A DNA stretch of 64,000 bases from Protostelium mycophagum. Lineage: Eukaryota; Evosea; Variosea; Protosteliida; Protosteliaceae. Where the stretch lies: NCBI GenBank assembly GCA_002081555.1, contig KV920942.1, positions 17,984-81,983 on the forward strand. The letters run 5' to 3'. The notes below the pieces were generated by a model. It did no database searches. It was not told the origin of the DNA and saw only the letters and a program-made list of their open reading frames with translations. Both the position numbers and the translations under genes were made by a program. Shown one piece after another: positions 13,001 through 24,158 of this stretch (the first letter of the stretch is position 1; the number at the start of each line of letters is the position of its first letter).

Positions 13001-14150
13001 CTTCTTGCAATTTTTGGAGGTGTTCTGCATCACGTGCCACGTGTACAGAAGTAATCTGTAGGTCCGCCTAACTCCGTCAAACTCCGGTACAACGATCTCA
13101 AAGGACGAAATTTCACAGAAAATTCAGAGCAAACCAACGTTCCTCCTCTTGATCTACAAAGTTGTAGACGCTACTTGCCTCCGATGAGGTGGTGTCTCTG
13201 GGGGGTTGTGCGGGTAAAAGCCCGCGGACAAACCTCGAAGTATCTTCTTCACTATCTGCAGGAATATTCGTGAATAAAACGGTGTGATTCTCTGCAGTTC
13301 TGGCCTCCCTCAAGTTGCATCTCAAGATCATAAACTGTCATGACGTCATGCCACGTCATCCTCTCATCAGAATGAAACCCACCTCCTCGTATTCCCTCCA
13401 CAAGTTGTAGAGGATAAAGCTCACCACGAATATGACGAACAAAAAATGGACCCACATGGTCCGAGAGCCACCCGGCACATTGGCTAATGTGATCCTGTCG
13501 AGCCCCTCGAGAGTTCTATATTCTGGAGGAGGTGGTTGGTCGTAATTAGGATTCAAATTAGTTTGGCTTTGTCCTCCATTATTGCTCAGTTTTAACAACT
13601 TTTCATGTCAGATTTATTCTGGGTTGTATCGAGACATCATTTTTGAGATCATCAGACGTTTGTAAATGACTTTGTTCAGTGATGGATCGTAAAGACTCAC
13701 TTGTACTTGATTATCTCCAGAAGCATTGGTGGGGATGATCGTGATGGCAGACACAAGTAAAATGACAGCGAAAATACGGAAACACATCCTGAGAAAACGA
13801 ATGTGCATGTAGACGTCAGGTCCTGACTCTCTCAAAGCATCGGACATGGAAAATCGGCGAACAAGATGCCAAGGCCACATGAAAATGGATGGCGTCAACT
13901 CTTTCTGCCTGCATCAATTTTAGATGATGGTGCAGATTAAAGTATGATCTGCAGATCATGACGATCATCTCCACTTGAAACAATATTTAGATGTAAATGA
14001 AGCTTTGACTGACCAGCCATATGCTAGAGGTGAATAGAAGGCGGGAAAACGCGCCCTAAGTATCGAGAAGAGAAGCATGGTCACGAGAGCGATCACTCCA
14101 TTAGTACCAGCAGCGATCAATATTCCGTAATCGTCTTTGGTGAACCCCAT
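10011..14150 (-). CDS. OSCA/CSC1/TMEM63-like membrane channel (DUF221, RSN1 7TM)
   Basis: By family, a hyperosmolality- or stretch-gated calcium-permeable channel of the plasma membrane. The start MGFTKDDYGILIAAGTNG gives the first membrane segment, like OSCA N-termini; a further Met at 14216 is possible. Then come FAVILLVSAITIIPTN, MWVHFLFVIFVVSFILYN, the cytosolic loop with HTVLFTNIPAD, a coiled-coil stretch, AAFVSFYSKNMAKMM (typical post-loop motif) and the 7TM core (RHVIINVLLYAMV, LLTIIFMALVPTIIRF, FAFYYVNILLAFLVG, SPFILLWGAIYFALAYLA, FVAGPFLLLTVIPTLLF). It ends '...YVSFQNSDSR' with TGA at 10011-10013. A dozen or more exons; introns are rich in GAAATTTC and TGACGTCA words and hold a 47-bp hairpin at 11210-11256. 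Confidence 0.85.
11210..11256. repeat. 22-bp near-perfect inverted repeat with 3-nt spacer
   Basis: The left arm 11210-11231 and right arm 11235-11256 are reverse complements with one mismatch, around the spacer GAT. It lies in a channel-gene intron within a run of TGATGTCATGA/TGACGTCA-type words (11155-11270). It would form a stable RNA or cruciform hairpin. Confidence 0.9.
12900..12942. repeat. Two tandem copies of a 21-bp unit
   Basis: AATGAGAATCTTTTCAT occurs twice in tandem, separated by CTG, followed by a degenerate copy (CTGATGAGGAAAAGTTTCAT). It lies in an intron of the channel gene. Confidence 0.8.
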
Positions 14151-14216
14151 GATTGGTGTGGAGGTTTCTCGATGCGAAAAACCAAGCAAAACACAGAAAA
14201 CACCCGGAAAATTCAT

Positions 14217-14736
14217 ATTTCAAATGACACCACCGCCGCAGCCGAGGACATGAGGTTGGCTACTCGCTGCAGGTATTAATAGTGAGGATGGGATATATTG
14301 CACCATTCATCAAGAGGACGTTGTGGTCAGAAGTTGATTGAGCAGACCGTGTGCGATGAGATGCTGTCAAAATGATGTGCAATTGAATGCGATGCTTCAA
14401 AATGCAACCAAGTTTTTCAACCTGTTGTTGCGCACATTCAAGAGCATGTCCTGGGAAGATAGTGTGATCACGGAAGGTGTTGGAACTCCCTGTGATATCT
14501 CACGCGAAATTACCCTGATCCAGATGTTTCCAGGCTCCAAATCATCGAGATTAGTTGTCACTTGACATTTTATGAGAGAAATCGATTTCGGACATACATC
14601 TCCGTGGGAATTGTGGTCGCATTGCAACACTAAAGTGATCCTGGCGGTAGAAACCGTGCTATCTCACCATAAGCAACCAATTCCTGGTTAGGATTTCTCC
14701 TCTTCATAATAAACAACACCAACACACAGCAACACC
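14217..14736. other. Spacer with weak open frames
   Basis: No supported gene. A plus frame ends 'KLIEQTVCDEMLSK' near 14380, which faintly resembles 'SLIETVCDRMIK' at the start of the weak minus model at 62848, but I found no exon structure around it. Confidence 0.4.
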
Positions 14737-14952
14737 ATGTCTTTCGACAATATAGTGCAGAACATGACCTCAACATGGCAGCCCTACACCCCACCACCGT
14801 TTTTCTACTTTGCCAATTCAGAAGATCTGTATCAATGCGTCGACACGCTATGGAGCACACATACAAGACCCTCCACTCAGAGTGTGATGATTGAATCTGT
14901 GCCATATGTACATACAGGATATGCCAACTTCCATAAATCAAGTTTTGTCTGA
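14737..14952 (+). CDS. Small orphan protein, member A of a two-copy family
   Basis: A single uninterrupted 71-residue frame starting MSFDNIVQNMTSTW. It is clearly similar to the minus-strand ORF at 62962-63192. Shared positions include QNM, W, Y, PP, FFY, SEDLY, CVD, LW, HT, TQ, E, P and VHT-Y in the same order and spacing, roughly 40-45% identity by eye. There is no signal peptide or membrane segment, and it is aromatic-rich (WQPYTPPPFFYF). Shared protein-level similarity over most of the length is the evidence that this small ORF is real. I do not recognise the family and infer no function. Confidence 0.65.
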   Translation: MSFDNIVQNMTSTWQPYTPPPFFYFANSEDLYQCVDTLWSTHTRPSTQSVMIESVPYVHTGYANFHKSSFV

Positions 14953-15670
14953 GATTGCACAATTCACCCTTTTCGAATTTGTCACTCACAAAGTTATTTC
15001 GGGGTTTTCAAGTTGAAAATTAATTTTACGAAACGGCCGAAAAACACCAATCGCACAATCGATTGATGCACAATGTCGGTTTCAATGCGCAGCCTCTTAA
15101 GAAGGCACAAATAGCTATCTGATCCTATTATCTTGAGACGTTAGAGTTACAGTGTGATCACTTACCGTCTCACCAAGATAAATGTAGGTAGCTAGCTGGA
15201 GTCAGTACAACCAAACGCTCCCATTGAATTCATAACAAGAGCACTTCTCTGCAAGTCCAATCTGTCTCAACATCCAAGATCAAAGAAGCAAAGACATTGT
15301 GGCTTTTTCACTCTTTAGAATCTGGCAAACAAGAGACGAATTATCCCACGAGCTCGGATCGGGGGACTCATTAGAGTGAAAGTTCAGATGTTCATCAAAA
15401 CATGCACAAAAAATGTGGAAGAGGACATCGTTTATAATCTCCCCAAGGTTGGATGGCTCAGGCCTAAAGAAAGGGCGACCTACCTAGATCATCAAGAAAT
15501 TCAATCATCATTTTGCAAGTGCAAAATTCAATCATTGTTTTGCAAGTGCCGTTTACGTGAGGCATGAGTTCTTCTGAGGGTTTTATGCTTGTTTTGGTGA
15601 CATTTTTTGGCATGTTTTTGGTGATGGCGGCAACGCCGCAAACAAAAAATGCACTTGACGTAGATTTATA
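14953..15670. other. Spacer with a small direct repeat
   Basis: No supported gene. A plus ORF (15376-15567) ends in a two-copy repeat (SFCKCKIQSLFCKC) that mirrors a DNA repeat of about 27 bp at 15500-15551 (TTTTGCAAGTGC twice). It could be a small gene but has no other support. Confidence 0.4.
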
Positions 15671-17037
15671 TTACTGGTTGCATTCCTCAACGATTTGTAT
15701 CTACTCGCAATTGTAGAAATCTTTACCTTTTGGGTGTACTGTGATGCGTGAGACCTCAGGTGAGTCACGTGACCGGAATCCTCCCAGCATATCCTATCTA
15801 CAACTCTCCCCTTTGCTTTTTCTTCCTGGTAGAATCTATCCCCTTCAGAAGATGAAGAAAATAGATACACCCACTCTGTTATCTTTTCATGGCTGATGAG
15901 TACGTCTTGTTTTCCATACAGGAAGAGCATCTTGCATTTCAAAGGGACGAGGCTCCTGTATGATATTAATGCAAAGCGTATTTCTTTCGCAGAAAAGCTG
16001 CAAGATGCACCTACCCGAAAGATGTGAGCCTCTCGTAGAACCTTCTGATGTTGTGGGAAAAAGGTTCGTTCAGAAGCAAGTGCTAAAAACGTCAGAAATG
16101 AAGCTAGTCTGAGAGATCTTGTTGGGTGCAAAAAGAAGCCTCTACTGGGGATCGAACCCAGAATCTCTTGGTTCGTAGCCAAGCGCTGTTCCATTGAGCC
16201 ATAGAGGCGGATGTGATAATAACAGGGGTTTTGCAGGGATAAAACCAATACAATTGCTGTATTTGTACTTCTCACAGATACAACACGACGCTTGATGACA
16301 ACATAGTTGATCTCACCGAGGCGACGAAAGGTGTCCAAAACCAGTGAATATAGTTGGGCTTCTCTGTCACTATAGACACCATGGGAAACGAGAATCCCAA
16401 TTTGAATATCAGATCATTTGCTTTAGGGATGGCAGGTGCGCTGTCGATGATCACGTATGAAAGTCTGCTCTCTACATCAGACCAACTTATTGTGCTCATG
16501 GTACCTGTTTAATTTCAGATCAACTTCTTCATGGCTTTTCACCTCGGTATGGGCTCTTTTGCAAGATCGATATGATGGCGGATGTCGTTCCGATTCCGTT
16601 CTGGCTGAACAGATGTATGAAGATTCTTTTATAATCGGTGATACATTTAGATAACTGTGACATCAGAGATTCGGAATGAAGAGATGTGACAATCTACCTG
16701 CTCGAGAATGTCCAAATATTCGGTGTCATCTTCAGGCAAAAATTTTGTAACACTAGATATGGCATCAACTCCAGCATTCTATTTGCCAAGTAAGTTATAC
16801 TTCCATATTTTTCTGATTCACCTTGTAATACTCCAGAATGGTGCGTAATTGTCTTCTTCTGGCACCCGCCCATCCGAACACCAACACCAAGGTGTCTACC
16901 TTCTTTCCAGAAGGATGAAACACTGCAGGTTCCCCTTTGTTGTATTGCAAGAGATAATCCTGTGCCCTTTGGATGACATAAGAACTGGTCAGGACTGTTG
17001 AAGCAGCCAGCAGCGAGGCATTTAGAGGATCGTTCAT
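15671..17037 (-). CDS. TMEM53/DUF829-family alpha/beta hydrolase-like protein
   Basis: By family, a predicted alpha/beta hydrolase fold protein, often nuclear-envelope associated in animals; enzymatic activity is unproven. The start MNDPLNASLLAAS leads to KVDTLVLVFGWAGARRRQL, the diagnostic first strand. Then NAGVDAISSVTKFLP, FIHLFSQNGIGTTSAII, LSYVIIDSAPA, CKMLFLYGKQDVLI and ICWEDSGHVTHLRSHASQY (C-terminal His motif). It ends 'QKIQIVEECNQ' with TAA at 15671-15673. The last join needs an intron of only 26 nt (GTAAAG...GAGTAG). The 16316-16087 intron holds a tRNA-Arg in sense. The Ser nucleophile position (FSQNG instead of the usual FSNGG) looks altered. Confidence 0.82.
16137..16208 (-). tRNA. 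tRNA-Arg (ACG), inside a TMEM53-like gene intron
   Basis: Identical across the mature region to the copy at 3026-3097, with the same anticodon ACG, 5' flank (CATCCGCC in sense) and T-rich 3' end (CTTCTTTTTG). It sits within the hydrolase-gene intron of about 230 nt in the same orientation as the host gene. Confidence 0.93.
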
Positions 17038-17505
17038 GATGTGGAATCTTTTATTGATGGGAAAGTGCTTTATGCTATTTTTCTGATTCTGACCCGCTGT
17101 TTCTCAGAGACGCGGACAGAAGGTACCATTGGTAAGCTCTTTTTGAACCTGAGATTGTGGTGTCGGTAGGCCCTGTGATATGTTTGATGTCATACACAAC
17201 CCTCAATTTATTTCTGCGAATTCATTGGTAAATGTCTTCACCCTCCAAATGAATTGGCATTCTGATTCCTCCGTTCTTCTTCAAGAAGGGTGAAAGGGAT
17301 GGTATGCCAATATGGTCAAGACGTAATTTAATGATTTATTGCAGGTGAATGTATGTCTATAAAAGGATTGGAATTCCAATTTCAGCGAAATGGAGTCACG
17401 TGATCAAACTGAGAAAATCTTCCAAATCGAGAATCAGATTCAGAATCAGAGAAAAAGCGTATACCTCTTTTCCAAAATTGACAGCACTTTGTCCGAACCG
17501 ACAAC
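17038..17505. other. Divergent promoter region, hydrolase and acetyltransferase
   Basis: No coding frame with support. The two genes start on opposite strands about 470 bp apart, so it presumably holds both promoters. Confidence 0.6.
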
Positions 17506-18506
17506 ATGAACACATCACGCCCTTTTTTAGAGACTGAGAGGTTAGAATTACACGCAGCACCCCCAGTTGATTCTTCCTTCTGGCCTTTTTGGAATGCCAA
17601 CATTGTAGCTCATCCAGTCGTGACGATGATGGCGTGGGGTGGCACCCGTGATCCTCTCGATGATGAGGGAGTGAAGAAAAGAGCTCTGCAGCATAATGAA
17701 GTTTTTGATAAGAGACATCATGGTATCTTCGCAGTCGCTTGGAAGAGGAAGAATACCGAAGGTAGAATCGTCATGTATAATAATCGATCTAAGAGTTGTG
17801 ACGGAAAAGTGTTGATCATTTTTAGAGGAGCCACAATGGCTTGGTATGGTGGAAATACGAAATCATGATGATTGGAGAGATCATTTCATGGCAAGCGCTC
17901 TCCAATCAGGAGAGAAGTATGACCCTCCTCCAAACACATTAGAACTCTTGTACTCCTTCGCACCTGCCGCGTGGGGAAAAGGTGGCACATCATTTTATTT
18001 ACATCCAAGAGTCTATCTTTATCTGCTATAATCTCATCATTCGTGTTACGACATTTCAATCACCAACAGATTGCAGGTGTGGCAACAGAGGCTGTTAACA
18101 GAGTCGTTGATCATGGTCTCAACGACCTCAGACTAAAGACGATAACAGCAACAGTTCTTCCAGAAAATACAGCCAGCATCAAGATACTGCTAAAGGTTTG
18201 TCTCATCATCAGAACATGTTTAATGTATTTGACAATTATTAATATTGAACAATTATTTTTTATTCCGATTCTTTTGTACAGTTCAGGTATCACGGTTATG
18301 TACCGTGTTCTTTCACGGTAATTACCGCCTTGTTTCAAGTTCCAATTTTTATTTTCGCCACAACGACTGAAATTCCAAAAAAACTTTTCAGAAAAAAAAA
18401 TCTAAAAATAAATAATAATTATTCTTAGGCGGGATTGAAAGACGAGGGAAACCGCTATGGCTATTCTGAAGACGAGATCTTCTATGAAAAATCAAGAACA
18501 GAATAA
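17506..18506 (+). CDS. GNAT-family N-acetyltransferase (RimJ/L-like)
   Basis: Transfers acetyl from acetyl-CoA, acceptor unknown. Four exons join cleanly: start MNTSRPFLETERLELHAAP; join '..KNTE-EEPQWLGMVEIRNHDDWR' across an intron at 17762-17825; 'AAWGKG-VATEAVNRVVDHG' (acetyl-CoA binding motif GKGVATEA, split by the second intron); 'KTITATVLPENTASIKILLK-AGLKDEGNRYGYSEDEIFYEKSRTE', ending TAA at 18504-18506. Motif order (ERLELR, WGKGxATEA, ENxAS, GF/YEK) matches RimJ/RimL-type enzymes that act on protein N-termini or antibiotics. The third intron (18197-18428) contains two CGGT-ACCG mini-hairpins. Confidence 0.88.
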
Positions 18507-18818
18507 ATTTACAAATAAAATCTGAGTGATAGGACCCTCTTAACGATTCTGAAAAGGTTCTTTGTTTGTGTATGAGCTGATGGTTGAAGAGTTTTGACTA
18601 AAGGATGACTAACTCCAGCATGTACACAAGTGCATCGAATGGTGGTCGTTTCTTTTCGTTTTATTATTCACATGCTAGTGCTTCTGCTCTACGGCTGGAG
18701 CTCTTCTGGAGCGGGGCTCATGCACAGTTTCAGAACGATTTGTGTTTTCGTCTCGCGATGCGACCTCGCACATCCTGAAAACAGGCCACGGTAAACAATC
18801 GAATCAGCCAGGCTCAAG
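18507..18818. other. Spacer and 5' leader of the lipase gene
   Basis: I see no supported gene; a short frame starting at 18742 is out of frame with the lipase exon that begins at 18819. Confidence 0.6.
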
Positions 18819-21800
18819 ATGGACGAAGAACAGCCGAAAGACAACAAGTTTCATGACATCCCAGCGGAATCAGTCGAGGAAGGTCCTTTGGTGGCCGCAG
18901 TATCACCTCCCATTGAGCGAAGCGGTGAGATGTTCGAGATTATGTTGAGGATCATAATTACATGGCGGTTCGTCTGACTGTCTTTTGAGATCTAAAGGAT
19001 CTTATCGATATTTGATTGATGTGAAATGATTCCCATCATATTATATCATCAAGTGTAGTTATATTCTTTGAGACTTTCAAAATTCATCTCTGATGTCTTT
19101 GGTGATTTTGGCCAAAATGTGTTTGTCGGGTGTTTTTTGAGCATGTTTTGGTGATTTGGGCAAAGATGCAGCGTGCTTTGTGCTTGTGTGGGAGAAACTG
19201 TGGAGGTAGACGATACTGTTGGAACATTAACAACACACCCACTCCGGTTTAGGGTTTAGAGGTGGCAGTACCACGACGAAAACTTTTGAAGATCATGATA
19301 CAAAAAAATTATTAATTAAAAAATAAAATAAAATAAAATCCTGATTTTTCCAGAAAATTGGATTGTAGAGCCCGGACTCATCTCCCCGCCAATTCCAGCG
19401 AGAAAAGGCTCGGAAAATGCAGAACAAGTGACGTCATCAAAGGTGATCAACAGGATCCACCATCTGTCAGCACAAATATGTACATCGGAGGTACATGTTG
19501 TCGACTAGAAATTGTCGACACTGTACAACTTTCAGAGAAAAATCGAGATATAATATAATATTTTTAAAATCATTAATTGAAATTTGGCAGGTTGTAGCAG
19601 ACGTGGAGAAGCCTCAGGAAGTGAAACAGGTAATATTTTTAATTTAATTTTAATTTAATTTAATTATTGATTTATTTTTACTTTTTTATTTTTTTGTGTT
19701 GTTTCATGGCCACAAAGACAACTACACCATTGTAGATGGATGTACATACAGTTGTGGATCTATAACGTGAACACATACAGCTCCTACAGTTCTACTGCGA
19801 CAGAGCCGCAGTACAAGCCAGTCGTGAAAACTACTGCAGAACAAATTCGCTGTGAAATCAAGATAAATCTACTTGTGGAAGAGACGCGTTAAGAGGCAAC
19901 TCTGCATTTGTGCGGCGTGACGCTGCAGTATGACATATGTTCGCACACTTTTGTTGCATATTAATATGTTTTCATTGTACTTTACCTTATGTTTTTCGAG
20001 GAAATTTCATGTATCTTTCGGGGAAAATCCGATGAAAACTGATTCATACAGGCCAAACCTGCACCCGCCCAGCCTAGTTTTTGGAACAAGGTCAAGTCCA
20101 AAGTGATGTCAGACACCACGTAATGATGACGTCATCACTCATCTACGACTGACAAACCCCAGTGAAAAACATTTCTGGGATATTTATGAGCTGCTGCAAG
20201 AGCTAATTAAAGATCTACCATTCGCGCCAATTGACATCAGTCTGTCATTCCTGGTTCTGAGCGGTGAGATTTTTCCACGATTTTTATTTTCATTCCAATG
20301 AAACATTTCCACGATTTCCATTTTCGTTCCGATGAAACATTTCCATGATTTTATTTTTATTGTGATGAAATGGACTTCCCGTTCTTCTGAAACATTTCGA
20401 ATTTTCTGTGAAATTTCACATGAATTTTCTGTGAGTTTCTTGGAAATTTCAGTCAAATTGATCGTAAAAAGCGCACGAAAAACCACTCAGAATGACGACT
20501 GGACTCTTATGCGAAGATTTGAATTTACTGGATCACGCGAATCACGCGATGCGATTCGCATGCGCCACTTATGGGTGGAAGCTGGTGAGGGTTTTTTTAT
20601 TATTTTTATAAATCCAACGGGTTGTGTAAAAGAATATTTATTTCAAATGTCGGAGTGGCATAAAAAAGGCGGGAAAAAATGCTAAAAGCACATATTTTTT
20701 TATAAAGACGAAGACGCACATGTGTATGAAAATCTGACACAAAGACTTTGACAGGACCAAATCCTGTAATAATTAAATTTTAATTTGGATTTTGTGCGTG
20801 CGGCTTTAAAATTTTTTGTAATACAAAAAAATTAAATAAAAAATTAAAAAAGAAATTTAAAAAAATTAATTAAAAATTAAAAACAAAAATATTAAATTTA
20901 TAGGCCTACGGATATCAATTCAAAAACGCGACCAAAGGCTTGATTGAAGGGATAAAAAAGGAGGACATCCTCAACCGAAAGGTGATGAAATTTCCGTGAA
21001 ATTTCTCTGACATCTCGTGTAGATCTTGATGAAATCTACGGGAGTCAATGAGGGGGACATCTTATTGGACACTTGGACAACAACTGTTTGCACAGATTTT
21101 TTTATTCCTGGTAATCTAAAATTAATTTTCTTTAATTTTTTGTTAAAATGTCATATAACTCCACAAAAAAATATCAAATAACAAATAAATCCCACAAACT
21201 CTCCATCTTCCAAGTTTCACTTCGATTACCGCGAACCACCACGTTAATTAGCGTAGGTCACCTCGTAGTTTTGGACCACGAGCGTAAAGCCATCGTAATC
21301 GCTTTCCGAGGAACCTTTCATTTCCGAGATGCTCTCACCGATCTTGTCGCAAGGTACCAAAATTACAAGGTGAGAAAAAGAGTCGGTGGTTGGGATCGAA
21401 CCCGCGTATGACCATTGTAGGGGGGAACTGTGCACACCGGGATGTTGGCCGCTGCTGAGGCGGTTTTTAACGAAATAAAACAGTTGCTGATGGACACCTT
21501 CATGGTGAGAAGATTCATCGAAATTTCACTGAAATTTCACAGAAACATCCCTTGTACCGTGTAGTTGTCACTGGTCACAGCTTGGGTAGGACCCTATGAA
21601 GCACAATTATTTGTGCCGCTCTGCGGCCTGACTTTCTACAATTCTTGACGTGGTGGAAAATTCACTTCCACTTTCAGATCTAAATTTAGATTAAACATTT
21701 TCAAAGTAAAACTATTGGTACAATCGCAAAGACATATCGCTGGTGCCGCTTTTGTTTACGGCAAACACGAAAGCCTTGCAGATCTATATCCATATTTACA

Positions 21801-23626
21801 AAGATATTTTTGACGGTCTACAATGATGATTTTTTCGATCTGGGATTTCATCCGGTGATCTACAATTGTAACTACAACGAGTAAAGACGAATTTCACAGC
21901 TGCAAATCGCCAAAAAGCACACTGACAAACTCGGTTATTCATGCATCAGAATAAAATAATAAATAAAATTTATTATTGATGATGTCACAGGCGCCGGAGT
22001 CGCATCCCTTTTCACCATGCTCTTCAAAGACGGTACGTAAATTGAAATTTCACTGAAATCTCATTAAAATATTAGTGTTCTCCACGCCAGTACATTGTTA
22101 CGCCTTCGCAACACCTTGTGTGGTCTCTTTGGACTTGGCAAAAGCTGCACAAAATTACATCACAACTTTTATTGTCAAAGATGACGTCATCCCGAGGTTA
22201 AGTTTTGGCTCGGTGAGTTTTCCGTGATTTTTCCGAAAATATTTATAATTAATTTAAATTCCAAATTTCAAAAGAGTTCACCCATTTCCTCCATTTTCTG
22301 AATTTACAAAAATTTACAAAAAAAGATCACAAAAATTACAAAAAAATTATAAAAACTTATAAAAAAGATTACAAAAAATCTACAAAAAATTTACAAAAAA
22401 TAATTTATATAGGTGGAAGATCTAAAAGAAAGGATCCAACACGTCATGTCACAAGATAGCGGGAAAGTTGGCAGGTCAATTTTTAAATTTTGAATTCTGT
22501 GCCTGTCAGTCTGAAATTTCACAGATTATTCCAAGTCGTGAGCGCGGGAAATGTTCTCGGAACGAACCTGACAAACAAATTGTCCAACATGCTCTCAGTC
22601 TCTGCGAAGCCGGAACTTCCGACAAGGTATCTTTACATCGTTGTAGATCACGGGTCTCAAACTCTTGTACACTATCTTAGCAATTCTAATTCATTTTCTC
22701 AGGTCCATGATCAAGGACAGACTATACCCCCCTGGAACAGTGTACCACATTATTTCTTCAACAGATGTTGCTCAAGCCGCAGAGAACCCCGACCACCCTA
22801 ACCCAACTGTACACGAAGGCAGTGACAAGTCCATCAACCAAAACATGGTGAGCCGAGTCACTTGCAGTGGAGCATCGGAGTGCACTTTGGTCTGCGGCAG
22901 AGCCGCTGAGGTCTGATCAACAGAGGCATGAACAGAATGCAAAGTCTTCATACAACTGCTGCGATAGTCTATCTGTCTGGTGTTTTTGCTTGCGTATAAA
23001 AGTGCTGCATTTATTTAACTACAATTGAATCATTTTCAGGATCAGAACATACCTGTTGCAAACAACATGGCGACCCCACCTGATGGTGCTTCCCTCCCCT
23101 CCCACCGTAACAACATGCCCTCCCCCCCTCCAGAATCCTCCGAGAATGTTCCAAGTGTACAACCCGAATCTTCTCCCGAAATTTCATCGAAAAGTCCGCC
23201 TATCCCAGCAAGACCCCAGAAGAGTCCGCAAGTCTCAAAGTCTGTTTCCCCCCAAAACCAGCCAAAAGCGCCAGAAAAACCAAAGTCGGGGTGGTCTTTT
23301 CTCTTTGGCTCATCATCATCCACAGATAAGAAGGTGGCGGCAGAACCCGAAGCCACATCTAAACCGGAGCCGAAGAAGCCCAATGCTCCTCCAAAACCTT
23401 TCGATGTGATGGAGAGATCAGATCCCTCTTTATTCGCGGACATCATCATATCAAAGACGATGTTGATGGATCATTTTCCGGATGTGTATGAGAACTGCCT
23501 GATTGACATTCACAAGAGAGTATTGGAGGCGCACGGAAAGCACAGGGACATGACTACTGCGGCGGAAGTCGCCAAAGAGGCCACGATCGACACGAAGGAT
23601 CTGATGGCAGACATTGATACTGAATA
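18819..23626 (+). CDS. sn-1 diacylglycerol lipase-like (class 3 lipase)
   Basis: By family, hydrolyses diacylglycerol at sn-1, releasing monoacylglycerol. The start MDEEQPKDNKFHDIPAES leads a Pro-rich N-terminus, then FWDIYELLQELIKDLPFAPID, VLDHERKAIVIAFRGTFHFRDALTDL, GTVHTGMLAAAEAV, VVTGHSLGA (nucleophile Ser), HCYAFATPCVV, FIVKDDVIPRLS (catalytic Asp), LYPPGTVYHI and MLMDHFPDVYEN (likely catalytic His). A Pro/Ser-rich insert (PPIPARPQKSPQV, resembling SH3-binding sites) precedes the C-terminus, which ends '...KDLMADIDTE' with TAA. About 18 exons, several introns over 200 nt. No transmembrane bundle as in animal DAGLs is visible. Introns carry a three-copy minisatellite (20274-20372), GCCGCTCTGCGGC and GAAATTTC words. 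Confidence 0.85.
20274..20372. repeat. Three-copy tandem repeat, about 35-bp unit
   Basis: The unit CCACGATTTY...TTCCRATGAAACATTT appears twice well conserved and a third time more diverged. It lies in a diacylglycerol lipase gene intron. Confidence 0.85.
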
Positions 23627-24158
23627 ATGAAGATCATGTTTTCTTCATGTTGATCTCTTTGTACATATTTTGACTCTCTTGGGTGGCCTTGTTCTTTGAA
23701 TCGGCAGGTTGTAGAGCCGTGACGGCACTGCCACCCGAAGCCAAAAGGCAATCTCTTGTAAAAAAATCAACATACTGAACTGTGCAGTTAACACGTCCTT
23801 CTGATTACATTTTAGATGTTTTGTTGAGACAATGCGAAGAGTACTGAGAGAGTTCAGTAATAGAACATCCATACACAGACAAGATAAAGGATTATGAACC
23901 AGATGTTTGGAACCTGTTGGACTTCACTCACTGATATGGAGAATTCCCATCTCTATGTTCCAATAAACTTGAAGATTTACAAAAATATTTTCTGTGGTAA
24001 ATTTTGCTTCCCAGTGAAGAATTTTCGAAAATTGAAAAAGGAAAATGGCGCAAAGCCATTTTGGCGCGTCCTCCAATGCCAACCGGCAAACGTTTTTTAT
24101 TAAAAGTGAAGTTGTCATGGTAACATTTCAAAGTAATTTTTATACTTATTAGAGATGT
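23627..24158. other. Tail-to-tail spacer between lipase and MED23
   Basis: No supported gene on either strand. A small hairpin-like stretch, AATGGCGCAAAGCCATTTTGGCGCG, lies near 24043-24067. Confidence 0.55.

Noticed and set aside
14338-14565. Plus ORF of 75 codons before the orphan ORF
   Set aside because: An overlapping minus ORF is equally long; no splice or domain support.
23042-23449. Minus ORF of 135 codons opposite the lipase tail
   Set aside because: Glycine/Phe-rich shadow of the Pro/Ser-rich lipase C-terminal exon.
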